A DNA stretch of 7,171 bases from JANXLS01 sp038227045 (lineage in GTDB: Bacteria; Planctomycetota; SZUA-567; H5-PLA8). This document shows, piece by piece, positions 1 through 7,171 of the stretch. The stretch lies in contig JBBRQD010000198.1 of the NCBI GenBank assembly GCA_038227045.1, positions 1-7,171 of the forward strand, read 5' to 3'. Position 1 is the stretch's first letter. Each line of letters begins with the position of its first letter. The notes under the pieces were generated by a model, which saw only the letters and a list, made by a program, of their open reading frames with translations, ran no database searches and was not told where the DNA came from. Both the position numbers and the translations under genes were made by a program.

Positions 1-155
1 TCATTCTCGCTTGCGGCGGGCGGCGTTGAACTTCGTTGGTCTCGCACGGCGTATCTTCCCAATACGCCTTTGCTCGACCGCCTCGTTCAACTTGCCCGGC
101 GCGGCGCGATAATGACGCTTTAGAAACGCGCGGGCCAATAACGCCGAAGGCCGGT
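1..155. other. Region downstream of the second kinase, no supported gene
   Basis: The GC-rich stretch after the TAA at 156-158 shows only short hairpin-capable pieces, such as GCCTTCGGC on the minus strand, without a T-run, so no terminator is called. One minus-strand frame ending in TGA at 1-3 is open back to about 246. It reads as a basic peptide (for example KLNEAVEQRRIGKIRRA) but has no ATG or GTG and no ribosome binding site, so it is not called as a gene. Confidence 0.5.
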
Positions 156-2363
156 TTAAATAATGCCTGTTTGCGCGATCTCGATGTTTTTGGCGGGCGC
201 GACGCCGTGAACGACTTTTTCCAACAATAAAATCAGCGCATCGAAATCAATTGGCTTGGACATGTGCGCATGGAATCCGGCGGCGCGCGCGGCCTGTGCA
301 TCCTCGTCGCGGGCGTATGCGGTGAGCGCAATGGCCGGTATCGTCGAGTGGCGGCCCATGGTGTTGCGAATTTTCCGGATCAACGCAAAGCCATCTTCTC
401 CAGGCATTCCAATATCGCTGATCATCACCTGGGGGTTTTCACGCTCGAGGTGTTCCATGGCTTCGTGAGCCGATGCCGCTACGCTCACGACCGCGCCGTG
501 CTGTTCTAAAAATCGAGTGAGCAGGTCGCGCGTGTCAGGTTCGTCGTCGACGATCAAAACTTGAGTTCCCTGCAAACGCATGTCGGTCACGTGAACGGCT
601 TCCAGCAGTTCGAGCGGTGTCGGAGACGACTCCGCAACTGTTTTTTTGCTCGTATCGAGAAGGGGAAAGCGCACCGTAAACGTCGCTCCCTTTCCGTCGC
701 CATTGCTGTCCGCCTGCACCGTGCCCCCGTGCAGTTCCATCAAATGGCGCACGATGGCCAAGCCGATGCCAAGCCCGCCAAACGTGCGCGTGGTGGTGCT
801 GTCCGCTTGTCTGAACCGCTCGAAAACGAAGGGTAGAAATGCCGGATCGATCCCCTTGCCGGTATCGGTGACTTCGACAGCGATGTGCCCGGCGTCCTTG
901 AAAGCCCGCACACCGATGCGCCCTCCCGCGGGCGTAAATTTGATCGCATTTGAGAGCAAATTCCAAAAAACCTGCTGCAAGCGCTGGGCATCGCCCGGAA
1001 GCGTCAGGTTCTCGGTGCTCAGATTGAGGTCGACGGCGATGCGCTTGGCGTCGGCGGCGGGACGCAGGGAATCGATGCTGTTGGCTACCAGGCCGGCGAC
1101 GTCAACCTGGGAAATGCTCAAGCGAAATTTTCCCGTGATGATCCGCCCCACGTCCAGCAGATCTTCGATCAATTTCGCCTGGGCCTTGGCATTGCGTTCG
1201 ATCACTTCAAGCGCGCGCGCCCGATCCACAACGGACAAGGTGTCGCTGCGGAGCATGCGCGTCCAACCGACGATGGGTGTCAAGGGTGTTCGCAATTCAT
1301 GCGAGACCACGGTCAGAAACTCGTCTTTCATCCGGTTGGCAGTCTGCGCCTCTTTGTACAAGCGCGCATTGTCGATGGCGATAGCGGCGCGCCCGGCAAG
1401 GTCTTCGGCCAGCACCAGATCGCGCGGCGTCAACTGACGCCGGGATAGGATCGTTTTGAACGTGAGCGCGCCGAAGGTCCGATCACGTGCCTGCAAGGGC
1501 ACGATCATAAAAGACAGCACATCCGGCAAATTCATCGCCTGAAGATGTTTTTCAATCATTGCCTTGCAATCGGGCGCGGCTTCCGCGACGTTGCCGATCA
1601 GCTCTGACACACCGCTTTGAATCGCTCTATTGACCGGATCGAGCGGATCGGCAAGAAGGCTGGTATAGATGGCTCGCGACGGCGCTAATGCGCCGATGTC
1701 GGCCCGGGCGATCGCCAGGCATTGCAACTGTCCGTCCTCTTTGACAATGTTGACGGTGCACCAGTCGCAGAGTTGCGGCACGGTGAGCTGGGCGACGCGT
1801 TCCAACGTCGCTTCATAGTCCAGCGACGAGGACAGCAGGTGGCTGGCGTTGGAAAGAAACGCCGCGCGGCGTTCGCCGTCTTCCGCCGCGGCGCGCGCAG
1901 CCTCCGCCGACACGCGCGCCATTTGTTCCCGCATCAACTGCACGCGCTCGTCCGCGCGGTGCTTGACTTCCTCCGTTTTGCGGTACAGATCGACAAATAC
2001 CGCCACTTTGGCTTTAAGGAATTCGGGGATGATCGGCGCAAGGATATAATCGACAGCACCTAGATTGTAAGCCCGAATTTTGTGTGCTTCGGCGTCGTAG
2101 TACGAGGTCACGAATATGATCGGCGTCCGTTCCGACAATTCCCGCTTGCGGATCAGTTCCGCGGTTTCGAAGCCGTCCATGATGGGCATGTTGACGTCGA
2201 GCAGAATGACGGCGAAACTTTGTCCCAGAAGGCAGCGCAGGGCGTCCTTGCCGGAATGGACGCAGACGACATCGCCCAATTCCGACACGACCGACGCCAG
2301 CGCCATCGCTTTGTCCGGCTTGTCGTCCACAATCAAGATTCGGACTCGATCCTTGGAATCCAT
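156..2363 (-). CDS. Hybrid histidine kinase, REC-GAF-HisKA-HATPase-REC
   Basis: Soluble cytoplasmic hybrid kinase with no signal peptide or membrane segment, 735 residues from the chosen ATG at 2361-2363. Receiver 1 (about 7-120) has Asp13/Asp14, acceptor Asp56 in LLDVNMP, and Thr86; the usual Lys is Ala109 (DYILAPI). An Arg/Glu/Ala-rich coiled coil (about 122-170) leads to a GAF domain (about 172-333). HisKA has SHELRTPLTP with His355. HATPase has NLLSNAIKFT (468-477), DTGKGI (500-505) and GLGIGLAI (530-537). Receiver 2 (about 600-720) is complete: Asp606/607, Asp650, Thr681, Lys703. An in-frame ATG at 2388-2390 would add nine residues but has no ribosome binding site, whereas the chosen ATG follows GAAAGGA. 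It lies downstream of the large kinase on the same strand. Phosphorylation of the N-terminal receiver by a partner could control the kinase; the partner and signal are not visible. Confidence 0.95.
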   Translation of the reverse strand: MDSKDRVRILIVDDKPDKAMALASVVSELGDVVCVHSGKDALRCLLGQSFAVILLDVNMPIMDGFETAELIRKRELSERTPIIFVTSYYDAEAHKIRAYNLGAVDYILAPIIPEFLKAKVAVFVDLYRKTEEVKHRADERVQLMREQMARVSAEAARAAAEDGERRAAFLSNASHLLSSSLDYEATLERVAQLTVPQLCDWCTVNIVKEDGQLQCLAIARADIGALAPSRAIYTSLLADPLDPVNRAIQSGVSELIGNVAEAAPDCKAMIEKHLQAMNLPDVLSFMIVPLQARDRTFGALTFKTILSRRQLTPRDLVLAEDLAGRAAIAIDNARLYKEAQTANRMKDEFLTVVSHELRTPLTPIVGWTRMLRSDTLSVVDRARALEVIERNAKAQAKLIEDLLDVGRIITGKFRLSISQVDVAGLVANSIDSLRPAADAKRIAVDLNLSTENLTLPGDAQRLQQVFWNLLSNAIKFTPAGGRIGVRAFKDAGHIAVEVTDTGKGIDPAFLPFVFERFRQADSTTTRTFGGLGIGLAIVRHLMELHGGTVQADSNGDGKGATFTVRFPLLDTSKKTVAESSPTPLELLEAVHVTDMRLQGTQVLIVDDEPDTRDLLTRFLEQHGAVVSVAASAHEAMEHLERENPQVMISDIGMPGEDGFALIRKIRNTMGRHSTIPAIALTAYARDEDAQAARAAGFHAHMSKPIDFDALILLLEKVVHGVAPAKNIEIAQTGII

Positions 2364-2367
2364 AATG

Positions 2368-2374
2368 TCCTTTC
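2368..2374 (-). promoter_or_regulatory. Ribosome binding site deciding the start of the second kinase
   Basis: The minus strand reads GAAAGGA, then CATT, then ATG at 2363-2361. This purine-rich Shine-Dalgarno-like site lies 4 nt before the ATG. The alternative ATG at 2388-2390 is preceded by a GC-rich stretch with no comparable site, so the shorter protein is preferred. It also starts only a few residues before receiver strand 1, as is usual. Confidence 0.65.
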
Positions 2375-2447
2375 GATACCCTTCGATCATTCGACACGTC
2401 GCGCGGCTCTGGCGGCACTGAACGCTTACAATTATTCCAAGCTCTGC

Positions 2448-2492
2448 TTAATCGCAGATGAACGCGGATGAACCCAGATTACCGCAGATAAA
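2448..2492 (+). repeat. Left arm of decamer inverted repeat
   Basis: TTAAT is followed by four tandem 10-bp units: CGCAGATGAA (2453), CGCGGATGAA (2463), CCCAGATTAC (2473) and CGCAGATAAA (2483). The rough consensus is CGCRGATKAA. The period of 10 bp is close to one helical turn. The arm matches the reverse complement of 2579-2623 at 36 of 45 positions. Confidence 0.85.
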
Positions 2493-2578
2493 AAATGGGT
2501 CGTCATTTGAAAAGCCGCGAACAGAACACCATTTCGACAAACACCTGACTCGTTCTTTAACCCAACAACACTCTTTCT

Positions 2579-2623
2579 CCCATCTGCGGTAATCCGCGTT
2601 AATTTGCGTTCATCCGCGATTAA
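2579..2623 (-). repeat. Right arm of decamer inverted repeat
   Basis: Read on the minus strand, TTAAT is followed by CGCGGATGAA (2618-2609), CGCAAATTAA (2608-2599), CGCGGATTAC (2598-2589) and CGCAGATGGG (2588-2579). It has the same order and number of units as the left arm, in inverted orientation. It begins 31 bp downstream of the large kinase's stop codon. In a minus-strand transcript the two arms could pair at 41 of 45 positions if G-U pairs are allowed. Confidence 0.85.
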
Positions 2624-2654
2624 CCGATAAACCCACACATCTTTCATTGCAGTA

Positions 2655-5600
2655 TCAAACGTAAAGCAGAACGCGCAGCAGCGAGAACAATTGTTCGGTG
2701 TCCACTGGTTTGGCCAGGTAGTCGGTCGCGCCGGCTTCGATGCACTTTTCGCGATCGCCTTTCATGGCCTTGGCGGTCACGGCAACGATCGGCAGCGCTT
2801 TGAACTTCTCCATTTTGCGAATTTCCCGCATCGTGTCGTAACCGTCCATCGCGGGCATCATGATATCCATCAGCACGATGTCGATGTCCGGCGATTGTTC
2901 GATCAAATTGATGGCGTCGCGACCCGTTTCGGCGGTCAGGACGATCATTTTCTGCCGTTCCAGGATGCTCATCATGGCGAAAATATTTCGAATATCGTCG
3001 TCGACGACCAGCACTTTTTTCCCGGCAAGAATCAAACTGGACTGCTGATTTTTCTGGAATATTCCGCGGACCGAATCGGGCAATTTCGCCATTTCCCAAT
3101 GCAGATAGAGCGCTGCTTCCATGACCAGATTTTCGATGGAAGTAACATGACAAATGGGCACGGCGCGAACCAGGCGCCTCAGGCGTTCCTGTTCCTTTTC
3201 GTTGAGCGGCCGGACGGTATTGAACACAATTGGAATTTCGCGCAGCGCCGGTTCGGCGCTGACCGCATCCAGCCAGTCGATGCCCGCCATATCGGCGAGT
3301 TCCTGTCCGGCGATGACGCAGTCGAAATGCCGGTCCATCAGCGCGGCGAGCGATTCCTTGCCCGACGCCACGCTCAGGATATGGACGTTCAGCGCTCCGA
3401 CGAGCTCGCCGATGCCTTTGCGGAATGCATCGTCCTTTTCAACGATGAGCAGATTTCGCACGGGTTGATCGACGAATTGTTTCATCAACTCGAATGCATG
3501 TTCGAGCGGTTCGCGTGTTTTGATGGGTTTAGTCAGGTATGCGAGAGCACCCTGGGTCAGCCCGCGCACGCGTTCGTCCGATGCCGAAATGATACAGACG
3601 GGAATGTGGCGCGTTTCAAAATCGTTCTTCAAGCGGTCGAGCACGCGCCAGCCGTCCATGTCCGGCAGTCGGAGGTCGAGCGACACGGCACTGGGTTTGT
3701 ATTCGCGCGCCAGAGCGACGGCCACCACGCCGTGGGAAGTGGCAATGGCCTTGAATCCGCATTCGCGCGCCAATTCGAGCAAAATGCGCGCGAAACCCAG
3801 ATCGTTGTCGACGATCAGCATGACCCGGTCGCCCGGGCGAATGGCGGCGCGGTCGTCGCCAATTTCGTTGGTGAAGACCGTCGGCAGCGAGACTTCGGCA
3901 AGGGCTGGATGATCGTAGGTGAGCTTCTTGGCCGCATCCTCTTGTTCCAGTGCAGGCTGCGACGCCTGCTTGCGCACCGCTTTGATCGGCATATACGTCG
4001 CCGGTAAATAAAGTGTGAACGAACTGCCGGCGCCGGGGTTGCTGACCAGCTTGATTTCACCGCCCAGCATGCGCGTGATTTCGCGGCTGATCGCCAGGCC
4101 CAAACCCGTTCCACCGTACTTGCGGCTGGTGCTGCCGTCGGCCTGCTGGAAGGCTTCGAAGATGATCTGCTGCTTGTCGGGATGAATGCCGATGCCCGTG
4201 TCGCTGACCGAGAAGGCCAGCACCACTTTCGCGCGATTGAGCGTTTCGCATTCCGCACTCCAGCCGTTGTTGACGGATTTGATGTCCAGCGCCACAGTGC
4301 CTTCTTCCGTGAACTTGAACGCGTTCGAGAGCAGGTTCTTGAGCACCTGCTGCAGGCGTTTCGCATCGGTGTGCATCGCCGGCGGCAGCCCGTCGTGGAG
4401 TTCGAGCACGAAATTGAGGCCCTTGCTTTCCGCGACGTGCCGGAATGTGCGGTCGACGTAATCCTGCAAATCGGCGAGCGCCAGTTCGCTCGGCTCGACC
4501 GTCACGGTGCCGGATTCGATCTTCGAGAGATCCAGGATATCGTTGATCAGCGCGAGCAGGTCGTTTCCGGAGCCGTGAATGGTCTTGGCGAAATCGACCT
4601 GCTTGGTGCTGAGGTTGCCGTCCTGATTTTTGTAGAGCTGGTCGGAGAGAATCAGCAGGCTGTTGAGTGGCGTGCGCAATTCGTGCGACATGTTCGCGAG
4701 GAATTCGGACTTATATTTGGATGTCAAGGCGAGCAGCTTCGCTTTTTCTTCGAGCGCGCTGCGGGCCTGTTCCACTTCGATGTTCTTGCGTTCGACTTCC
4801 TGATTCTGATCCGCGAGCAGGCGGGCTTTGACTTCCAGTTCCTGATTGGTCTTCTGCAATTCTTCCTGGCGGCTTTGCAACTGCTTGGCCAGCGATTGCG
4901 ATTGCTCAAGCAAGTCTTCCGTGCGCATACTCGCTTCGATGGTATTGAGCACGATGCCGATGGACTCCATCAACTGATCGAGGAACACCTGATGCGTCGG
5001 GCTGAAGCGTTCGAGCGACGCCAGTTCCAGCACGCCCTTGACTTCGCCTTCGAACAACACGGGAAGAATCAGGATATTCGCGGGCGACGTCTTGCCGAGA
5101 CTCGATGAAATGTTGACGTAATTGTCGGGCACATGCGAGAGCACGATTTTCTGGTTTTCTTTCGCGCACTGGCCGACGAGACCCTGTCCCAAATTCAATC
5201 GATCCACGTTTTCGGTCTCTTCAGTCGCGTAACTGGCCAGCAATTTCAAATACGAAACTTCCGGCGCAATGTCGTCCTTGTAATGTTCCAGCGTGTAGAG
5301 CATGCCGTGCTGGGCGCTCACGACCGGCGCCAATTCGCCGAGAATCAAGTTGCCGACGGCCACGCGGTCCTTCTGGCCCTGCAACATGCGGGAGAATTTC
5401 GCGAGATTGGTCTTGAGCCAATCTTGCTCCTTATTGGTGAGCGTCGTTTCTTTCAAGTTGCGGATCATTTCGTTGATGTTGTCTTTCAACGCGGCGACTT
5501 CGCCCTGCGCTTCAACTTTGATCGAACGCGTCAAATCGCCCTTCGTCACGGCGGTGGCGACGTCGGCGATCGCGCGCACCTGCGTCGTCAAATTGCCGGC

Positions 5601-7171
5601 GAGCTGATTGACGTTGTCGGTCAAGTCCTTCCACGTTCCGGACGCGCCCGGCACCGATGCCTGTCCGCCCAGTTTCCCTTCGACGCCGACTTCGCGCGCC
5701 ACGGAGGTGACTTGGTCGGCGAACGTCGCCAGCGTTTCGGTCATGCCGTTGATCGTGTCGGCCAGTTCGGCGATTTCGCCTTTCGCTTCGACGGTCAGTT
5801 TCTGTTTCAAATCGCCGCGCGCCACGGCGGTCACGACTTTCGCGATGCCGCGCACCTGGCTGGTCAAATTACCGGCCATAAAATTGACGTTGTCCGTCAA
5901 GTCTTTCCACGTTCCGGAGACGCCTTTCACTTCGGCCTGCCCGCCCAAGATGCCTTCGGTGCCGACTTCGCGGGCCACGCGGGTCACTTCCGAGGCGAAC
6001 GATCCAAGCTGATCGACGAGCGTATTGATCGTTTTTTTCATCTCGAGGATTTCGCCCTTCACGTCAACGGTGATCTTCTTCGACAAATCGCCGTTCGCGA
6101 TGGCGGTCGTCACCTGCGCGATGTTGCGGACCTGATCGGTCAAGTTACCGGCCATGAAGTTCACGTTGTCGGTCAGTTCTTTCCACGTTCCGGCGACTCC
6201 TTGCACCGTCGCCTGTCCGCCCAATTTTCCTTCGGTACCGACTTCGCGGGCCACGCGAGTCACTTCGGAGGCGAACGAACGCAACTGATCGACCATGGTG
6301 TTGATGGTGTCTTTCAGTTGCAGGATTTCGCCCTTCACGTCCACGGTGATCTTCTTGGACAAATCGCCGCTGGCCACGGCTTTGGTCACGTCGGCGATGT
6401 TGCGCACCTGGCTGGTCAAATTACCGGCCATGAAATTCACATTGTCGGTCAAATCCTTCCACGTTCCGGCGACGCCTTTTACCTCGGCTTGTCCGCCCAG
6501 CTTTCCTTCGGTGCCGACTTCGCGGGCCACGCGGGTCACTTCGGCGGCGAACGAGCTCAATTGATCGACCATGGTGTTGATGGTGTTTTTCAGTTCGAGG
6601 ATTTCGCCTTTTACGTCGACGGTGATCTTCTTGGACAAGTCGCCGTTGGCGACGGCCTTGGTCACGTCGGCGATATTACGCACCTGGCCCGTCAAGTTTC
6701 CGGCCATGAAATTCACGTTGTCGGTCAAATCCTTCCACGTGCCGGCGACGCCTTTCACTTCGGCCTGTCCCCCCAGCTTTCCTTCGGTGCCGACTTCGCG
6801 GGCCACGCGGGTCACTTCGGATGCGAACGAATTCAATTGATCGACCATGGTATTGATGGTGACTTTCAATTCCAGGATTTCGCCCTTCACGTTCACGGTG
6901 ATTTTCTTGGACAAATCGCCGTTCGCGACGGCGGTCGTCACGTCGGCGATGTTGCGCACCTGCGCGGTCAAATTACCGGCCATGAAGTTCACGGAGTCGG
7001 TCAAATCTTTCCACGTTCCGGCGACGCCTTTCACTTCGGCCTGCCCGCCGAGTTTTCCTTCGGTGCCGACTTCACGGGCCACGCGCGTTACTTCGGCGGC
7101 GAAGGAGGATAGCTGGTCGACCATCGTATTAATGGTGTTCTTGAGTTCGAGGATTTCGCCCTTCACGGCGA
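2655..7171 (-). CDS. Poly-HAMP hybrid sensor histidine kinase with three receivers (5' end outside window)
   Basis: Signal-transducing kinase: autophosphorylates on His and relays phosphate to fused receivers. The frame is open through the right edge, and the first GTG (7164-7166) lies inside a repeat, so the true start is upstream. Counting that GTG as residue 1, 1503 residues are visible. Residues 2-553 are six 92-residue HAMP-type units and 554-577 a partial seventh. A GAF domain (about 600-743) and a Gln/Glu-rich coiled coil (744-818) follow. HisKA carries SHELRTPLN with His828. HATPase shows the N box NLLSNAFKFT (944-953), DTGIGI (989-994) and GGTGLGLAI (1018-1026). Receiver 1 (1113-1230) has Asp1164 and Lys1213; receiver 2 (1237-1355) is degenerate; receiver 3 (1383-1502) has Asp1389/1390, Asp1434, Thr1464 and Lys1486. 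The protein ends in a TGA right after receiver 3. No HPt domain or membrane segment is visible. The order matches group III (Nik1-like) hybrid kinases; the signal sensed is unknown. The kinase assignment is very secure. Confidence 0.97.
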   Translation of the reverse strand, partial: AVKGEILELKNTINTMVDQLSSFAAEVTRVAREVGTEGKLGGQAEVKGVAGTWKDLTDSVNFMAGNLTAQVRNIADVTTAVANGDLSKKITVNVKGEILELKVTINTMVDQLNSFASEVTRVAREVGTEGKLGGQAEVKGVAGTWKDLTDNVNFMAGNLTGQVRNIADVTKAVANGDLSKKITVDVKGEILELKNTINTMVDQLSSFAAEVTRVAREVGTEGKLGGQAEVKGVAGTWKDLTDNVNFMAGNLTSQVRNIADVTKAVASGDLSKKITVDVKGEILQLKDTINTMVDQLRSFASEVTRVAREVGTEGKLGGQATVQGVAGTWKELTDNVNFMAGNLTDQVRNIAQVTTAIANGDLSKKITVDVKGEILEMKKTINTLVDQLGSFASEVTRVAREVGTEGILGGQAEVKGVSGTWKDLTDNVNFMAGNLTSQVRGIAKVVTAVARGDLKQKLTVEAKGEIAELADTINGMTETLATFADQVTSVAREVGVEGKLGGQASVPGASGTWKDLTDNVNQLAGNLTTQVRAIADVATAVTKGDLTRSIKVEAQGEVAALKDNINEMIRNLKETTLTNKEQDWLKTNLAKFSRMLQGQKDRVAVGNLILGELAPVVSAQHGMLYTLEHYKDDIAPEVSYLKLLASYATEETENVDRLNLGQGLVGQCAKENQKIVLSHVPDNYVNISSSLGKTSPANILILPVLFEGEVKGVLELASLERFSPTHQVFLDQLMESIGIVLNTIEASMRTEDLLEQSQSLAKQLQSRQEELQKTNQELEVKARLLADQNQEVERKNIEVEQARSALEEKAKLLALTSKYKSEFLANMSHELRTPLNSLLILSDQLYKNQDGNLSTKQVDFAKTIHGSGNDLLALINDILDLSKIESGTVTVEPSELALADLQDYVDRTFRHVAESKGLNFVLELHDGLPPAMHTDAKRLQQVLKNLLSNAFKFTEEGTVALDIKSVNNGWSAECETLNRAKVVLAFSVSDTGIGIHPDKQQIIFEAFQQADGSTSRKYGGTGLGLAISREITRMLGGEIKLVSNPGAGSSFTLYLPATYMPIKAVRKQASQPALEQEDAAKKLTYDHPALAEVSLPTVFTNEIGDDRAAIRPGDRVMLIVDNDLGFARILLELARECGFKAIATSHGVVAVALAREYKPSAVSLDLRLPDMDGWRVLDRLKNDFETRHIPVCIISASDERVRGLTQGALAYLTKPIKTREPLEHAFELMKQFVDQPVRNLLIVEKDDAFRKGIGELVGALNVHILSVASGKESLAALMDRHFDCVIAGQELADMAGIDWLDAVSAEPALREIPIVFNTVRPLNEKEQERLRRLVRAVPICHVTSIENLVMEAALYLHWEMAKLPDSVRGIFQKNQQSSLILAGKKVLVVDDDIRNIFAMMSILERQKMIVLTAETGRDAINLIEQSPDIDIVLMDIMMPAMDGYDTMREIRKMEKFKALPIVAVTAKAMKGDREKCIEAGATDYLAKPVDTEQLFSLLRVLLYV
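3102..3458 (-). other. Degenerate middle receiver (pseudo-receiver) domain
   Basis: This is the second of three receivers in the large kinase, residues about 1237-1355 from the window-edge GTG. It keeps the receiver outline: NLLIVEKDD at strand 1, then FDCVIAGQELADMAG, then IPIVFNT. Aligned with receiver 1 (SAVSLDLRLPDMDG), the phospho-acceptor Asp is Gly1287 (codon 3306-3308) and the following Pro and Asp are both Ala. The second residue of the acidic pair is Lys1244, and no Lys aligns with the conserved switch Lys; Thr1317 is retained. It therefore cannot accept phosphate in the usual way and more likely has a structural or protein-binding role. There is no frameshift or stop, so the domain is kept as protein. 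Confidence 0.85.
5433..7163 (-). repeat. Tandem 276-bp (92-residue) poly-HAMP coding repeat array
   Basis: Six full in-frame units run at 7163-6888, 6887-6612, 6611-6336, 6335-6060, 6059-5784 and 5783-5508, followed by a partial unit from 5507. Each unit begins (K/Q)GE and contains VAREVGxEG, GTWK(D/E)LTD, AGNLTxQVR and a GDL motif. By hand count, units 1 and 2 each differ from unit 3 at 5 of 92 residues; unit 4 differs at 12, unit 5 at 17 and unit 6 at 31. In group III kinases such units are known to hold HAMP signalling modules (a canonical HAMP plus a divergent partner). They form a long cytoplasmic helical stack that passes conformational signals to the kinase. DNA identity between neighbouring units is also high, so copy number is prone to change by slippage or recombination and to assembly error. 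Confidence 0.95.

Larger units (their letters stand above)
2364..2654. other. Intergenic region between the two kinases
   Basis: This 291-bp gap lies between the TGA of the large kinase and the chosen ATG of the second. It is dominated by two inverted arms of decamer repeats (2448-2492 and 2579-2623) around an 86-bp spacer without recognisable motifs. I found no convincing -35/-10 pair, no sigma-54 site and no classic GC hairpin followed by a T-run. A promoter for the second kinase may still be here, because the gap is long for a tight operon. Confidence 0.7.

Noticed and set aside
1..138. Possible small basic protein on the minus strand ending in TGA at 1-3 (46 residues from a TTG at 136-138)
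   Set aside because: There is no ATG or GTG and no ribosome binding site, and Arg/Ala-rich frames arise easily in GC-rich DNA. The composition is not absurd, so conservation in relatives would be the test.
36..230. 64-residue plus-strand open frame at the left end
   Set aside because: It overlaps the 3' end of the second kinase antisense and has no recognisable motif or ribosome binding site.
2448..2623. Inverted arms as ends of an insertion sequence or a Rho-independent terminator
   Set aside because: The 86-bp spacer has no transposase and no flanking target duplication was seen. The hairpin is very long, imperfect and lacks a following T-run.
2432..2647. 71-residue minus-strand open frame in the gap between the kinases
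   Set aside because: Much of it is translation of the two decamer repeat arms (for example IADERKLTRITADGRK), it has no clear ribosome binding site, and such frames are typical artefacts of these repeats.
2691..4007. 438-residue open frame on the plus strand
   Set aside because: It is antisense to the receiver domains of the large kinase, with His/Arg/Phe-rich composition and no recognisable domain.
4182..5108. 308-residue open frame on the plus strand
   Set aside because: It is antisense to the GAF, coiled coil and kinase core; Leu/Phe/Arg-rich low-complexity runs mirror the coiled coil on the other strand.
5133..7112. 659-residue open frame on the plus strand, opposite the HAMP repeats
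   Set aside because: It is an antisense shadow. The 276-bp unit is a multiple of three, so a stop-free antisense frame in one unit is copied into all. Its product merely repeats with the same 92-residue period, and the sense strand has unmistakable kinase motifs.

Overview
The window holds two large minus-strand genes, both multidomain hybrid sensor histidine kinases, separated by a 291-bp gap. No RNA gene, transposase, CRISPR array or phage gene was seen. The organism is most likely a Gram-negative environmental bacterium with moderately high GC. That rests on the fused sensor/receiver architectures and on intergenic CGCRGATKAA-type decamer repeats of a kind I recall from several such lineages; the sequence alone does not fix a phylum.

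Layout, in the direction of transcription (right to left). From the right edge to 2655 is the 3' part of a very large hybrid kinase whose 5' end lies outside the window. It begins with at least six near-perfect 92-residue tandem units (poly-HAMP, as in fungal group III / Nik1-type kinases). These are followed by a GAF domain, a long coiled coil, the kinase core (HisKA plus HATPase) and three receiver domains. The first and third receivers keep the phospho-acceptor Asp; the middle one has lost it and looks like a pseudo-receiver. The gap at 2364-2654 contains two inverted arms, each of four 10-bp units. Next is a second kinase (156-2363, start re-assigned to an internal ATG with a good ribosome binding site), built as receiver - coiled coil - GAF - HisKA - HATPase - receiver. 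Positions 1-155 hold no convincing gene.

How they may work together: both proteins could pass phosphate from the kinase core to their own C-terminal receivers. The second could also be controlled through its N-terminal receiver. No HPt domain, DNA-binding regulator or other output protein lies in the window, so the end of the pathway is unknown. Same strand and adjacency suggest a functional link, but the repeat-filled gap means co-transcription cannot be assumed. I do not see strong evidence for a wholly new system. The most interesting points are the poly-HAMP array with its identity gradient, the pseudo-receiver and the decamer inverted repeat.
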